This document shows positions 48,295 to 58,602 of a stretch of DNA of 64,000 nucleotides, piece by piece. The notes under the pieces were generated by a model. It saw only the letters and a list, made by a program, of their open reading frames with translations. It did not search any database and was not told the origin of the DNA. The translations under genes were made by a program, and so were the position numbers. The stretch comes from Candidatus Anammoximicrobium sp. (GTDB lineage Bacteria > Planctomycetota > Planctomycetia > Pirellulales > Pirellulaceae), in assembly GCA_012515235.1 (NCBI GenBank), contig JAAYYU010000188.1, positions 21,232 to 85,231 of the forward strand, written 5' to 3'. The stretch's first letter is position 1. Each line of letters starts with the position of its first letter.

Positions 48295-50226
48295 TTAGGG
48301 GCGAGGACCGCCCGTGCCGGAGCGTTGGGTTGCGAGGAGCCACGAGGGAATCGCCGGTTCGCGGAAGGGGCCGGTCCGCAGGGCTTCGATTTGGGCGTCG
48401 TCGAGGGAGCCGTACCAGTAGAGGGCTACGCCGTTGCCGAGGAATTTCCGCTGGCAAAAACCGATCAGGTCGGCCACGAGCTGCGCGTCGCGGCTGACCA
48501 CTTGGCCCGCGTCCGTCTTCTCGTAGTTGCCCACGATGATCGCGGCGGCTTCCGGACGCTTGAGCTGGCTGCGGATGGCTTCGGTCTTCTGCCAGGACAG
48601 GCGGCGGGCGTAATCCATGCTGTAGATGACATCGACCCAGCCCTCCTGCGCCCACCAGAAGTCGTTGCGGCCTTGCGTGCCCGGCGTGTCGGTCGGGAGA
48701 TAGGGATGGCCGTCGACGCTGATCACCAGACCCGGCCGGGCCGTCCGGGCTTGGGCAGAGAACGAACGGACGATGTCGGCAATCGCGTCGTCTTGCCAGC
48801 GGACGAGGTTCGGATGCGGCCAGCCGTTGGGGCCGGTCTTCTTGATATCCTCCAGCAGTTCCGCACCGAATTGCCGGCGGTACGAGGCGCGGGCTGTGGC
48901 GCTGGTCGAGATGCCCTTGGTGCGGATATAGTCGAGGTTGATCCCGTCGACGTCGTACCGCCGCACGACTTTCATCATCAAATCGACGGCGAATCTGCGG
49001 AACGCCGGATTGTGGGCCTCGCACGCGCCGGCCGGCGTTCCTTCCTCGATAAACGGCGTCAACGGTTCCCATCGGGCGTCGGCATAGCAGACGCAGAACC
49101 ACGGATGCACCTCGATCCCGCGGGCATGCGCTACTCGAATCAAGTGCGCCAGCGGGTCGAAGCCCGGCGGCCCCTCGCCCACGGTCTTTTCGACGTCCGC
49201 CGCCATCGGCGTCAGCTGGCTGGGCCAGGACGCGCCGCGGCCGTGCCACACGCAGGGGATGTAGACATTGAAGCCGGCGCGGGCGATCCGCTCGATCACT
49301 TTCTCGGCCGCACTCGGCGCCGCCCAACGGTGCGACTCATCCAACAGGGCGCGGCTCTCCTGAATCCGCCCGGCGGCGTCGCGCTGCGGCGCATAAGGCT
49401 GCTCCAACACGTCGTGCAGCCACGCCTCTTGCCTGCGCTCGATTGCCCGCCAGTCCGGTTCCTGAGCGCGGAACAGCTCGCGGACCTCCTCCTTGCTCAA
49501 CGTGCGGTCAAGGATGCACAGGTGGTCAAACACGCCATCGGCCGAACGGCCCTTGGCCGAGGGCGTGCCCCGGTCGCTGCCGAGATACAGCACCGTGCGC
49601 GGCGCGGGCGCGGCCTCGCCGGGACCAACCGCGGCGGCGGCCAGCGTCCCGTCGACGTACAGCCGGGCCGACGCCTGTTTGCCGAATTGCCAAGTGACCG
49701 TGATCTGCCGCCACTGGTCCTTGACGAACGTCAGCGGGCAATGGCAGTGCAGGTAGCGCTGATTTTCGAAGACGAGGTAGGTATAGGGCGCGCCAGCCGG
49801 TTCCCACCAGCCGTCGCTGAGCACGCAGTAGCCCTGCTTGCCGTCGTCCCAGCCCCAGGAAAACAAGGTGTGCGAAGGTCCGCTTCCCGTGGTCGACCAG
49901 TTCGGCTTGAACCAGAACATGAGGGTGCCTTGCGGCGGCAGCAGATTGCCCGCGGTCGGAATGGCCAGGAAGCCGCCCGGCTTGATCTGCACGCCCTGGC
50001 CCCATTTGCCTGGGACGAGCGAAGCGCCTTCCGCCTGGATTTCCGGAGACCCGGCGGCCGCTGCGGCCTTATCGAGCGAGTCGAACTGCGTCAGAAACAG
50101 CGTGCCCTCGATCCGGTCCGGTTCGCCGCCGGACGCCGCCGCGGCGAGAAGGCTCGTCGCAATCGCTACGAGGACCAACCGTGAGACGAACCGCAAACTT
50201 GTTGATGGTGAACGTCTTTCAGGCAT
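48295..50226 (-). CDS. LamG-like plus GHL10-type glycosyl hydrolase-like lipoprotein/secreted protein
   Basis: Signal peptide; LamG-like N-terminus; GFNVYIPCVWHGRGASWPS...GIEVHPWFCVCYA...YDVDGINLDYIRTKG. Confidence 0.83.
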   Translation of the reverse strand: MPERRSPSTSLRFVSRLVLVAIATSLLAAAASGGEPDRIEGTLFLTQFDSLDKAAAAAGSPEIQAEGASLVPGKWGQGVQIKPGGFLAIPTAGNLLPPQGTLMFWFKPNWSTTGSGPSHTLFSWGWDDGKQGYCVLSDGWWEPAGAPYTYLVFENQRYLHCHCPLTFVKDQWRQITVTWQFGKQASARLYVDGTLAAAAVGPGEAAPAPRTVLYLGSDRGTPSAKGRSADGVFDHLCILDRTLSKEEVRELFRAQEPDWRAIERRQEAWLHDVLEQPYAPQRDAAGRIQESRALLDESHRWAAPSAAEKVIERIARAGFNVYIPCVWHGRGASWPSQLTPMAADVEKTVGEGPPGFDPLAHLIRVAHARGIEVHPWFCVCYADARWEPLTPFIEEGTPAGACEAHNPAFRRFAVDLMMKVVRRYDVDGINLDYIRTKGISTSATARASYRRQFGAELLEDIKKTGPNGWPHPNLVRWQDDAIADIVRSFSAQARTARPGLVISVDGHPYLPTDTPGTQGRNDFWWAQEGWVDVIYSMDYARRLSWQKTEAIRSQLKRPEAAAIIVGNYEKTDAGQVVSRDAQLVADLIGFCQRKFLGNGVALYWYGSLDDAQIEALRTGPFREPAIPSWLLATQRSGTGGPRP

Positions 50227-50307
50227 GGGTTGCTCCAGGATGGACTATGGCGATAACGACCGGCAGATGGCCCTTTTCTGGGATCTGCTTTTTCTGCGCC
50301 CGATTCT

Positions 50308-50766
50308 TCATCGCCCGTGCCCCGTGTCGGCAACGGTGTCCGACCGCACGACGCGTCCAGAAACGGCAAAGACCGACAGCGAGACGTCGAGAACTCCGTC
50401 GTGTTCTGCGACGACACGCACGATCTCCTCGTCAGGCTTGGGGTTCACCCATTCCCATTGGAACAAGTGCACCGGTGCGCCGTTGGCATCGTCGATGGTC
50501 CAGGCATAGCGGTTGTCCAGGGTCGCACGGCTGGCGCTGGCCGTGTCGAAGCGCTTGATGTTGTTCGTCAAACGCACGGGAAGGATCGCACGTGAACCAT
50601 CGGCATACTGTACCACGTAGTTCCCGCAGGGCCAGCCATAGATCCACTCCCGGATCCGCACGCCTGCGACGGTCTTGTCGTCGGGATCATGGACGAAGGC
50701 TGTGTGCAAGAAGACCAACTGGTCAGCAAGCTGGAGGAGCTGATCGCAGCCATCGCGGAGGCGCAA
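50308..50766 (-). pseudogene. Probable C-terminal fragment of a larger secreted protein
   Basis: Well-formed domain-like sequence (VAGVRIREWIYGWPCGNYVVQYADGSRAILPVRLTNNIKRFDTASASRATLDNRYAW) with no signal peptide or N-terminal context. Confidence 0.45.
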
Positions 50767-50802
50767 CGCGACGAGGGGGGCCTTGAATCGGGGCGTCTGG
50801 GC

Positions 50803-52350
50803 TCACGGCGCGACGGTGATTTCGGCCGGGGGTTCTGAGACGCGCCGGATGCGGACGGCGGCGGGATTTTTGGCAACGGCGGCGAAGAATTCGTCGGGGG
50901 TGACTACGGGCTGGCCGTCGACGTGCGAGAAGAGGGTTCCGGGTCGGAGTCCGGCTTTCCAGCAAGGGGAATCCCGTGCGACGTCCAACGCGGCCAGGCT
51001 GCCGGCAGGGAACTGCGGCCAGACTTGGCGCAGAAGTGTCTGCGGCAGCGCGGTGGCGTAGTCGACCCGCAGGCCGCGCCAAGCGGGATCGGGGCTCAGG
51101 GAGTAGGGCGGCCGCGCGCCGGACACGTGGCGCTTGGTGAGCTTGGCGCCGGCCTCCAGCAGGCGTCCGCGGCGGCCGACTTCGGCTCCCCGCTGGACCG
51201 TCAACCGGATCTCGGCCGCCACGGGCTGTTGGCCCAATTCGTGCAGCAGCGTATTGCGGTCGTACACGGGTTGGTCGTTGACGCGGGTCACGATGTCGCC
51301 CTTCTTCAGGCGCGCGGCAGCGGCCGGCGTGCCGGGAACGACGTGGGTGAGCAACGCACCGTGCTGGCCCGCGCGGCGCATCGCCTCGGGCAGGTCTTCG
51401 GGCGAGACGCCCAGAAAGCCGAATTCCGCTTTGTGACCCTTCTTCAGGGTCTCGACCGTCCGCAGGAAAACGTCGTTCACCGGAATGGCGAAGCCCAGCG
51501 ATCGCTCGTAGCCTTCGGAAGCGGCCAACGCGGTGATCAGGCCGATCATCTCGCCTTTCAGGTTCACCAAGGCGCCGCCGCTGGTGCCCAGGTTCAACCG
51601 CGCGTCGGTTTGGATCAAGCCGCCGTACTGATACAGCGAGTCTTTCGCCGGGTCGGGCCGGGACTCGTCGGTCGCCGACGGCAACGGCCGGCCCAAATTC
51701 GAGATGATGCCCCAACTGGCGCTGACCTGACCGTCCTTGGCAATGCCGTAGGGATTCCCCAGTGCGATGGCGAATTGGCCTTTGCGCAAGGCCTTTGTGT
51801 CGCCCCAGGAAATGGGCTCCAGGTCCGTGGCCTCGACCTTCAGGACAGCCAGGTCCGTCCAGGGGTCGCCGGCCGTGACGTGTTCGGCCTTCTGCACGCC
51901 GACGGCGGTGAACGGACGGCGCTGGACCCAGATCCGGTAATCGTTCTCGGCCGGGTCTCCCAGCACGTGGTAGTTGGTCAGGATGTAACCGCGGCGGTCG
52001 ATCACTACGCCGGTCGCGTATTCGTTCGGCGCGGTCTCTTCCAGCCCGCCGGCCCGGCCGGGTGCAAAGGGCGCGGGCTGCGCTCCGCCCTGGGCCGGCG
52101 GCAGGCGGCCCTTGCGATAGCGGGCGATCGCCACCACAGATCGTTCCGCGCGGGCGATCGCCTCGGCGACCGTCTTCTCCAGCGCCAGGGCCGACTCCAA
52201 AACCGTAGGCTCCTGGGCCTCGACGCGCAGCAGCGGTCCGGCCAACAGCGTCACCAGCGCTGCGACGGCAAGACGCCGCCCCAGGCACTGCAAGCCCGCC
52301 CCGTAACTTCTTGCCTCGACTACGAACTCCCACCCCGCGACCTGCGTCAT
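50803..52350 (-). CDS. Trypsin-like serine protease with PDZ domains
   Basis: GYILTNYHVLGD, GDPWTDLAVLKVE, LNLGTSGGALVNLKGEMIGL (triad intact); start at 52350. Confidence 0.9.
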   Translation of the reverse strand: MTQVAGWEFVVEARSYGAGLQCLGRRLAVAALVTLLAGPLLRVEAQEPTVLESALALEKTVAEAIARAERSVVAIARYRKGRLPPAQGGAQPAPFAPGRAGGLEETAPNEYATGVVIDRRGYILTNYHVLGDPAENDYRIWVQRRPFTAVGVQKAEHVTAGDPWTDLAVLKVEATDLEPISWGDTKALRKGQFAIALGNPYGIAKDGQVSASWGIISNLGRPLPSATDESRPDPAKDSLYQYGGLIQTDARLNLGTSGGALVNLKGEMIGLITALAASEGYERSLGFAIPVNDVFLRTVETLKKGHKAEFGFLGVSPEDLPEAMRRAGQHGALLTHVVPGTPAAAARLKKGDIVTRVNDQPVYDRNTLLHELGQQPVAAEIRLTVQRGAEVGRRGRLLEAGAKLTKRHVSGARPPYSLSPDPAWRGLRVDYATALPQTLLRQVWPQFPAGSLAALDVARDSPCWKAGLRPGTLFSHVDGQPVVTPDEFFAAVAKNPAAVRIRRVSEPPAEITVAP

Positions 52351-52387
52351 AACTCTGGCCCGCTTGCTTGTTTTCCGGCTCGCATTC

Positions 52388-52527
52388 TGGAGTGCGGCGC
52401 CTTGTCGCCGCCTTGGCTCGATGGCGACGCCAGGACCGCCGCATCGTGTTCCGGTCCTTGCCGGACCCAATCCGCAACAACGCTCCAGGCCGCTGTCCAA
52501 AGCGGGTGACAAGGCACCGCACTCCAA
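52388..52527. repeat. Repeat element bounded by inverted TTGGAGTGCGG[T/C]GCCTTGTC[A/G]CC arms, copy 2
   Basis: ctggagtgcggcgccttgtcgcc at one end, ggtgacaaggcaccgcactccaa at the other; left arm shared with 15998..16040. Confidence 0.75.
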
Positions 52528-52552
52528 GACTCGGTGAGAAGCCCGGCTTTGC

Positions 52553-53650
52553 CTAACCTTCGCCTTCGCCCGCTGCGCCGACGGTGGCGGCAGGCGAGGT
52601 GGGGGCCCCGGCGGCGAGGACCTTTTCCCGCAGTTCGGCCGTCAGTTGGGGGTTTTCGATCAGGAAGGCGCGAGCCTTTTCCTTGCCCTGTCCCAGGTAG
52701 CTTTCGCCGTACTTGAACCACGCGCCGCTGCGGGCGACAAGCTTGTTGGCGACCGCCAGGTCCAGCACGTCGCCTTCGTAGCTGATGCCGCTGGTGGCCA
52801 TCATGTCGAACTCGGCAACGCGGAACGGCGGCGCGACTTTGTTCTTGACCACCTTGGCCCGCACGCGCTGGCCTACGACGTCTTCGCCTTCTTTCAAGCT
52901 CCCGATGCGGCGGACATCGATGCGGCAGGACGAGTAGAACTTCAGCGCCCGGCCGCCCGGCGTCGTTTCGGGGTTGCCGAACATGACGCCGATCTTTTCG
53001 CGGATCTGGTTGATGAAGATCACGGCCGTCTTGCTCTTGGCGATCGCGCCGGTCAGCTTGCGCATCGACTGGCTCATCAGTCGCGCCTGGAGGCCGACGT
53101 GCGTATCGCCGATCTCGCCTTCCAGTTCCTGCTTGGGCACCAGGGCGGCGACCGAATCGACGATGATCACGTCTACGGCGTTGGACTTGATCAACATCTC
53201 GGCGATCTGCATCGCTTCTTCACCGGAGTTCGGCTGGCTGACCAGCAGCGTGTCCAATTCGACGCCCAGTTTCTTGCCCCAAACGGGATCGAAGGCGTGT
53301 TCGGCGTCGATGATGGCCGCAATGCCGCCCGTCTTTTGGGCCTGGGCGGCGACATGCAGCGCGAGCGTCGTCTTGCCGCTGGACTCCGGACCGAAGATCT
53401 CGATAATGCGGCCACGGGGAATGCCCTGGCCGCCCAGGGCGATATCCAGCGACAGGCTGCCCGTGGGAATGCCGGGGATCGGCCCGCGCCGGTCGGCGCC
53501 CAGAGGCATGATGGCCCCCTCGCCGAACTGCTTTTCAATCTGCCGCAGCGCCGTGCGCAGATTGACGTTCTCGTCCAGGACCGACTTCATTTTGCCGACG
53601 GCCCCTGTCTGTTCCACCGCTTCGTCGTTCTTGGCTGTTTTCTTGGACAT
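52553..53650 (-). CDS. recA: Recombinase A
   Basis: [43 protein letters not shown]...[48 protein letters not shown]. Confidence 0.99.
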   Translation of the reverse strand: MSKKTAKNDEAVEQTGAVGKMKSVLDENVNLRTALRQIEKQFGEGAIMPLGADRRGPIPGIPTGSLSLDIALGGQGIPRGRIIEIFGPESSGKTTLALHVAAQAQKTGGIAAIIDAEHAFDPVWGKKLGVELDTLLVSQPNSGEEAMQIAEMLIKSNAVDVIIVDSVAALVPKQELEGEIGDTHVGLQARLMSQSMRKLTGAIAKSKTAVIFINQIREKIGVMFGNPETTPGGRALKFYSSCRIDVRRIGSLKEGEDVVGQRVRAKVVKNKVAPPFRVAEFDMMATSGISYEGDVLDLAVANKLVARSGAWFKYGESYLGQGKEKARAFLIENPQLTAELREKVLAAGAPTSPAATVGAAGEGEG

Positions 53651-54251
53651 GGCACGATTCGCTTGGGCTTGAGTGACTATTCGGAATTTCTCCCTTTATG
53701 AGAAACAGTCCGCCATCCCGCAAGTGGCGGCAGCTCGGCTGTGGCCAGGTTTTTCCCTCCGCCGCCGCCACCAGACACACGATTTATCGCCGGCGTTGGG
53801 ACACGGTTGGTCACTGGAACGCTGTGGAATCGCGGATTTCCGCTTTCTGCGGTAGAATGAAAGACACGGCAGGACCGCTTCCCGATGCGTTTTCCTCAAG
53901 TTCGGCAGATTCGATCGCTGACCGCTGGCAGGCCTCGTGACCTATAGTTGAGCGATCGGATCGGAAAAAGACCGCTTCGCCGCAAGCCTGGATGTCGCTG
54001 GCGTGCGATTGCGTTGCCGGCCCAGGGCGGGCGAAAAAGCCAGTTCGTGAGTCGAAATTCTCCCTGAGCCGGGGACATGGAGTGAGTTTTCTACAGGTAA
54101 CGGAATGAGGATCTGCACCGATCGGTTGCTGGTCCGGGAATCGCGGTGTAACTCCGGTCCCTGCAAAGTATAGTGGAGAGTGGCTTGCTGACGGTCGAGA
54201 GACTGTCGGTCGACATTTTGGAGCATCGCTGACGACAGCGGAGGTAGTACT

Positions 54252-57200
54252 GTGGTCCGGTTTTGCAGTCCTGAGCGAACCTTGAGAATCCGGTTGGGCG
54301 TGGCGTGGCTGCTGATGGTATGGCTGGGGACTTACAGCGCCGTTTCGGCCGCGGACCCGTCGTTTGTGGGCGTGTTGGCGCTGGCCGTCGACAAGGACGT
54401 CGCGGAGCGACTGGGGTTGTCTGACGAAGTGCGCGGCAGGTTGCGGCAACTGGTCAACGAGCGCGAGGATGCGGCACTGGAAATCGTGCTGGCGATCAAG
54501 GATCTGCCGCCGATGGAGCAGACCGCGAAATTGGCGCCCTTTGTGGCCGAGTCCGAGCAACTGGGGTTCGCGCTGCTGTCTGTCGCCCAACGGGAGAAGC
54601 TGCAACAGATCCGGTTGGCTCGAGAGGGCATGAGCGGACTGGCCGAGCCGGGTCTGTCGGGAGCCTTGGGCTTGTCCAGCGAGCAACGAGCGACCGTGGA
54701 ACAACTGTTGACACAGCGCGCGGTGGACATGACCAAGGGCGGCGAACGCGAGCGGCAGATCACTCGCGCAGTCTACGAAAACAAATTGGCGGCGATTTTG
54801 AACGAGTCGCAGCGTGCCGCCTGGCAGAAGATGGCGGGGCTGTCGGATGCTCCGGCCATTCCGGTCGTCGGCGCAGCGAAACCTGCGTCGCCGGCGGCGG
54901 AGACGCCCGCTGCAGAACCGCCCGCGGAAGGGGTCACCAAGCCGGAACTGGAGCCGGCACCGGAAAACGCGGCGCCGGTCGCCGCGCCGGCCGGTGAATC
55001 TGCGTCCGCACCTGCAACGGCGCCCGCCGCGGAACCGGCTGCACAGATGCCCGGCCCGGCGGAAAGCACGGTTGCGTCGCCAGCTGCGCCAGCCGGCGTG
55101 CCTGCCGCCTCCGACGCGATCCCGCCGGCCAGTCCCGCTGCTGCGGCGTCCGAATCCACACCGCCGGCGACCGCCGAGGCTCCCGCCGCGGACGCGCCGC
55201 CCCCGCAGGAGGCCAAGGAGGCCCAGGAAGCCAGCGCCATGAGGCCCGTGCGCATCGAGTATGTCGAAGCCTTGGACGGGTTCGTAATCCGCGGCAGCGA
55301 ACGGGACGTCGAACGCGTCAGGAAGATGATCGCCGAGATGGAGAGTTCGGCCGCCCCGATGCAGCCGGAGGCCGAATCCGCCGCCCCAGTCCCAGCCCCG
55401 TCTCCGTCTGCTGTCGAGCCGCCGCCGGAATCGGCGGCCCATCCGCAGACGATGTCCACGCTGCAGGGCGCGGCGCCGGCGGCGAGTCCCGCGCCGGCCG
55501 CGGAGCCTGCCCCCCAGGTTGAGCCATCGCCCGCACCGGCCACGGCGGTGGAATCGGCCGCCCCGCCGGCGATGGATGCCGCTCCCCCGACGGCGGACCC
55601 GTTCGCGGATCCGGTGCAGCCCGTCCAGATGCCTCCCGCAGGCGTCGTCCCCGAACAGGCGTTTCCAGCCGCCGGGCCGGCCGCCGCGGATTGGGCCAAG
55701 CCCCCACTGCCGCCGCAAAGTGCCGTACCGGGGTTGCTGTCCTTCCAGTTCGATGCCACGCCCTGGAAAGACGTGTTGGAATGGCTCGCCCAGCAGGCGG
55801 GACTCTCGCTGGCCATCGAGACCTTGCCGGTCGGCAGCTTCACCTATCGCGACGACCGGATGTACACGCTCGACGAGGCGCTGGATCTGCTGAACAGCTA
55901 CCTGCTGACCAAGGGCTATACGCTGGTCCGGCGCGAACGCATCCTGCTGGTCTTGGACGTCGAGAATCCCATTCCCGACGAACTCGTGACGTTGGTCACG
56001 ACGGATGAATTGGACAAGCGGGGGCGATTCGAGTTGGTCAAGTGCTTGTTTCCGCTGGCCCGGATGAAGGCCGAGGAAGCGGCGGCCATGATCAAGGACT
56101 TCGTCGGGCCGCACGGCAAAGTGATCCCGTTCGCCAAGTCCCGGCAGATTCTGGTCACGGAGACCGCCGGCAAGCTGCGGACGATTCGCGACATGATCGC
56201 CCGCTATGAGGATCCCCAGTCGGGCGGCGCGGAGCCGGTCGTCGAGATCACGCTGAAGCACGCTTCGTCGGAAGAGGTCCTGTCGATCGCGCGGCCGCTG
56301 CTGGGGATTCCGGAAGGGCAGAACTCCGGCAGTGACATCAACTTGTCGGTCGATTTGCTGGGCACGCGAATCTTTGCTTCGGGCAGCCCGGACAAGCTGC
56401 AGTTGCTCCGCGAACTGATTCCCAAGATCGACAAGGAGCCGGCCAAGGCGGGCGAGGACGCCAAGGAGCCGGAGAAGTTGGAGTTGAAGTCGTATTTCAT
56501 CAAGGCGGCCGACGTGCAACTCGTGCTGCGAGTGGCGCAGACGCTGCTGGCCGACCTGCCCGGCGTGCGCCTGGAGGTCGACACGACGTCCGGCAAGCTG
56601 GTCGCGTGGGCGCGCCCCTCCGAGCATCGCATCATCGAAGAAACGCTCCAGCAGCTGGAAGGCCAGGATCTGCAGTTTGAAGTCATCCAGCTGAAGAAGA
56701 CCGACCCGCAACTGGCCGTCGCGGCGATCAACAAATTCTTCAATCTGGGCACGGCGGCCGCCTCGAGCTCGAAGGACGCGGCCAAGACCGCGCCGCACGG
56801 CCCGATCGTCGACGGCGACCCGGTGACCATGCAGCTGTGGGTCCGCGGCACGGTGCTGCAGATCGAACAAGTGAAGGACCTGATCGAGAAGCTCGACGGG
56901 GCGGAAACGGAGGAGTCTTCCGGAGAGATGATCCGCACCATCCCGCTGTCGGGGCCGGCGGCCAAGTCGGCGCTGGAGACCATCGAGCAGTTCTGGACGC
57001 GAAAGAACAAGATCCGATTCGTTACGCCGTCGGCGCTGACGCCGTCCGCGGACATCAAGCTCCGCGTGATTACGCCGCTCGAGCAAGAGCCGGACGACGC
57101 CGAGTCCGAAGGCGCGCGGCCCGCGTTGCCTTTCGACGGCTGGCCCAAAACCCTGGCTCCGCCCGCCCCGCCAAAGACCGAGCCGCCGGCCAAGCCGACT

Positions 57201-58493
57201 TCCGGGAATCCGTCGCAAGACGATTCGGCGTCCGACAAGTCGGTCCGCCGCGGGCCGCCGGATTCCGCCGGCGCGCTGGCGGTGGCGGGCGAGCCGCGTT
57301 TTTTCTTGGTCAGCGAGCCGAAGCCGGTGGAGCAGCCGGCCGGCGAGGAAGCGGCCGGTCCTGAAACCCCGGAGACGACCGACGACGCCTCCGCCGGCGA
57401 AGCCCCCGAGATCCGTATCGCGGTCACGCCCAGTGGCATCGTGATCGCCTCGGAGGACACCAAGGCTTTGGACGAGTTGGAGAAGTTGCTCCGCACGGTC
57501 ACCGGCCCCACGGCCTTGCAGGGCCAGCGGGAGATCTCGGTTTTCTACCTGAAATACGCCAAAGCGGACGTGGCGCACCAGTTGCTGCAGGAGGTCCTCG
57601 GCGGCCACGCTTCGGAGGTGGGCGGCTCGCTGCTGGGCGACATGGCTTCAAACCTGTTGGGCGGCGGGCTGATCGGCGGATTGGTCGGCGGACTGGCTGG
57701 CGGAACCAGCAGCGGCGGTTCCAACTCCGCCGCCGCGCTTCAAGCCAGCGGACCCGTGACCATGATTCCCGATCCGCGGCTGAATGCCTTGATCGTCGAA
57801 GCGAATCCCACCGATCTGGCCTTCATCGAACAGATGTTGCGCGTGATCGACAAAGAAGGCAGTGAAACAGAGATCGAGACGGCCGGCGTCACGCGACTGA
57901 TCCCGGTGGTTTACAGCACGGCCGACGAGGTGGCGAACGTCGTCCGGCAGGCCTTTGCGGATCGCATCGGAACCACGCAGGGCGGAGGTCAGGGCCAGCA
58001 GCCTTCGCCGGAGGACTTCCTGCGGGCTCTGCGGGGCCAACGCTCCCGGCGCGAAGACTCCCAGACGCGGGGCGAACAGCAAAAGATGACCATCGGCGTC
58101 GACTCCCGCAGTAATTCGTTGATTGTGACGGGCCCGGAGCCGTTGTACCGTCAGGTCGAAGCGCTGGTTCGGGAAATCGACCAGCCGGGCAGTTCCGACA
58201 CGGATGTCGTCAGCGTCGTCCCGATCAGGGTGTCGGATCCGGAACTGGTGCAGAAGACGCTGAATTCGATCCTGGGGACGTCGAGCCGATCGGGCGTGCG
58301 TTCGTACAGCGGTCCGTCCTCGTCGGGCGGCTCTAGCGGCAGCCCCAGCGCGGACGATATCCGGCGGCGGATGGAGTTCTTCCAGCAACTGCGCGGCGGT
58401 GGAGGACCTCCTGGCGGATTCCGGCCTCCGAGCGGTGGAACGGGAGGAAGCGGAGGAAGCCGCTCTTACGGCGGCCGCACGCGCGGGCGATGA
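54252..58493 (+). CDS. Secretin N-domain (GspD N0/N1-like) repeat protein without C-terminal secretin barrel
   Basis: Signal peptide; Ala/Pro-rich linker; repeated N-domain motifs (VEITLKHASSEEVLSIARPLLG, ISVFYLKYAKADVAHQLLQEVLGG, VTMIPDPRLNALIVEANPTDLAFIEQMLRVID). Confidence 0.82.
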   Translation: MVRFCSPERTLRIRLGVAWLLMVWLGTYSAVSAADPSFVGVLALAVDKDVAERLGLSDEVRGRLRQLVNEREDAALEIVLAIKDLPPMEQTAKLAPFVAESEQLGFALLSVAQREKLQQIRLAREGMSGLAEPGLSGALGLSSEQRATVEQLLTQRAVDMTKGGERERQITRAVYENKLAAILNESQRAAWQKMAGLSDAPAIPVVGAAKPASPAAETPAAEPPAEGVTKPELEPAPENAAPVAAPAGESASAPATAPAAEPAAQMPGPAESTVASPAAPAGVPAASDAIPPASPAAAASESTPPATAEAPAADAPPPQEAKEAQEASAMRPVRIEYVEALDGFVIRGSERDVERVRKMIAEMESSAAPMQPEAESAAPVPAPSPSAVEPPPESAAHPQTMSTLQGAAPAASPAPAAEPAPQVEPSPAPATAVESAAPPAMDAAPPTADPFADPVQPVQMPPAGVVPEQAFPAAGPAAADWAKPPLPPQSAVPGLLSFQFDATPWKDVLEWLAQQAGLSLAIETLPVGSFTYRDDRMYTLDEALDLLNSYLLTKGYTLVRRERILLVLDVENPIPDELVTLVTTDELDKRGRFELVKCLFPLARMKAEEAAAMIKDFVGPHGKVIPFAKSRQILVTETAGKLRTIRDMIARYEDPQSGGAEPVVEITLKHASSEEVLSIARPLLGIPEGQNSGSDINLSVDLLGTRIFASGSPDKLQLLRELIPKIDKEPAKAGEDAKEPEKLELKSYFIKAADVQLVLRVAQTLLADLPGVRLEVDTTSGKLVAWARPSEHRIIEETLQQLEGQDLQFEVIQLKKTDPQLAVAAINKFFNLGTAAASSSKDAAKTAPHGPIVDGDPVTMQLWVRGTVLQIEQVKDLIEKLDGAETEESSGEMIRTIPLSGPAAKSALETIEQFWTRKNKIRFVTPSALTPSADIKLRVITPLEQEPDDAESEGARPALPFDGWPKTLAPPAPPKTEPPAKPTSGNPSQDDSASDKSVRRGPPDSAGALAVAGEPRFFLVSEPKPVEQPAGEEAAGPETPETTDDASAGEAPEIRIAVTPSGIVIASEDTKALDELEKLLRTVTGPTALQGQREISVFYLKYAKADVAHQLLQEVLGGHASEVGGSLLGDMASNLLGGGLIGGLVGGLAGGTSSGGSNSAAALQASGPVTMIPDPRLNALIVEANPTDLAFIEQMLRVIDKEGSETEIETAGVTRLIPVVYSTADEVANVVRQAFADRIGTTQGGGQGQQPSPEDFLRALRGQRSRREDSQTRGEQQKMTIGVDSRSNSLIVTGPEPLYRQVEALVREIDQPGSSDTDVVSVVPIRVSDPELVQKTLNSILGTSSRSGVRSYSGPSSSGGSSGSPSADDIRRRMEFFQQLRGGGGPPGGFRPPSGGTGGSGGSRSYGGRTRGR

Positions 58494-58602
58494 CCAGTGC
58501 CCGCGTCTCCGGCCGGAGCCTTCGTCCCAGAAGCCCGGCTTTGGAACGGGCGGTCCGAGGCCCCGGACGTGGTCGAACGCAACGGCCTGATGAAGGACAG
58601 TC

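Noticed and set aside
53651-53730. LexA/SOS box upstream of recA
   Set aside because: No CTGT-N8-ACAG or clear alternative dyad seen; planctomycete LexA sites may differ.
53811-57608. 1265-aa minus-strand ORF
   Set aside because: Antisense to the secretin-like gene; Arg/Gly/Leu-rich sequence without recognisable domains.
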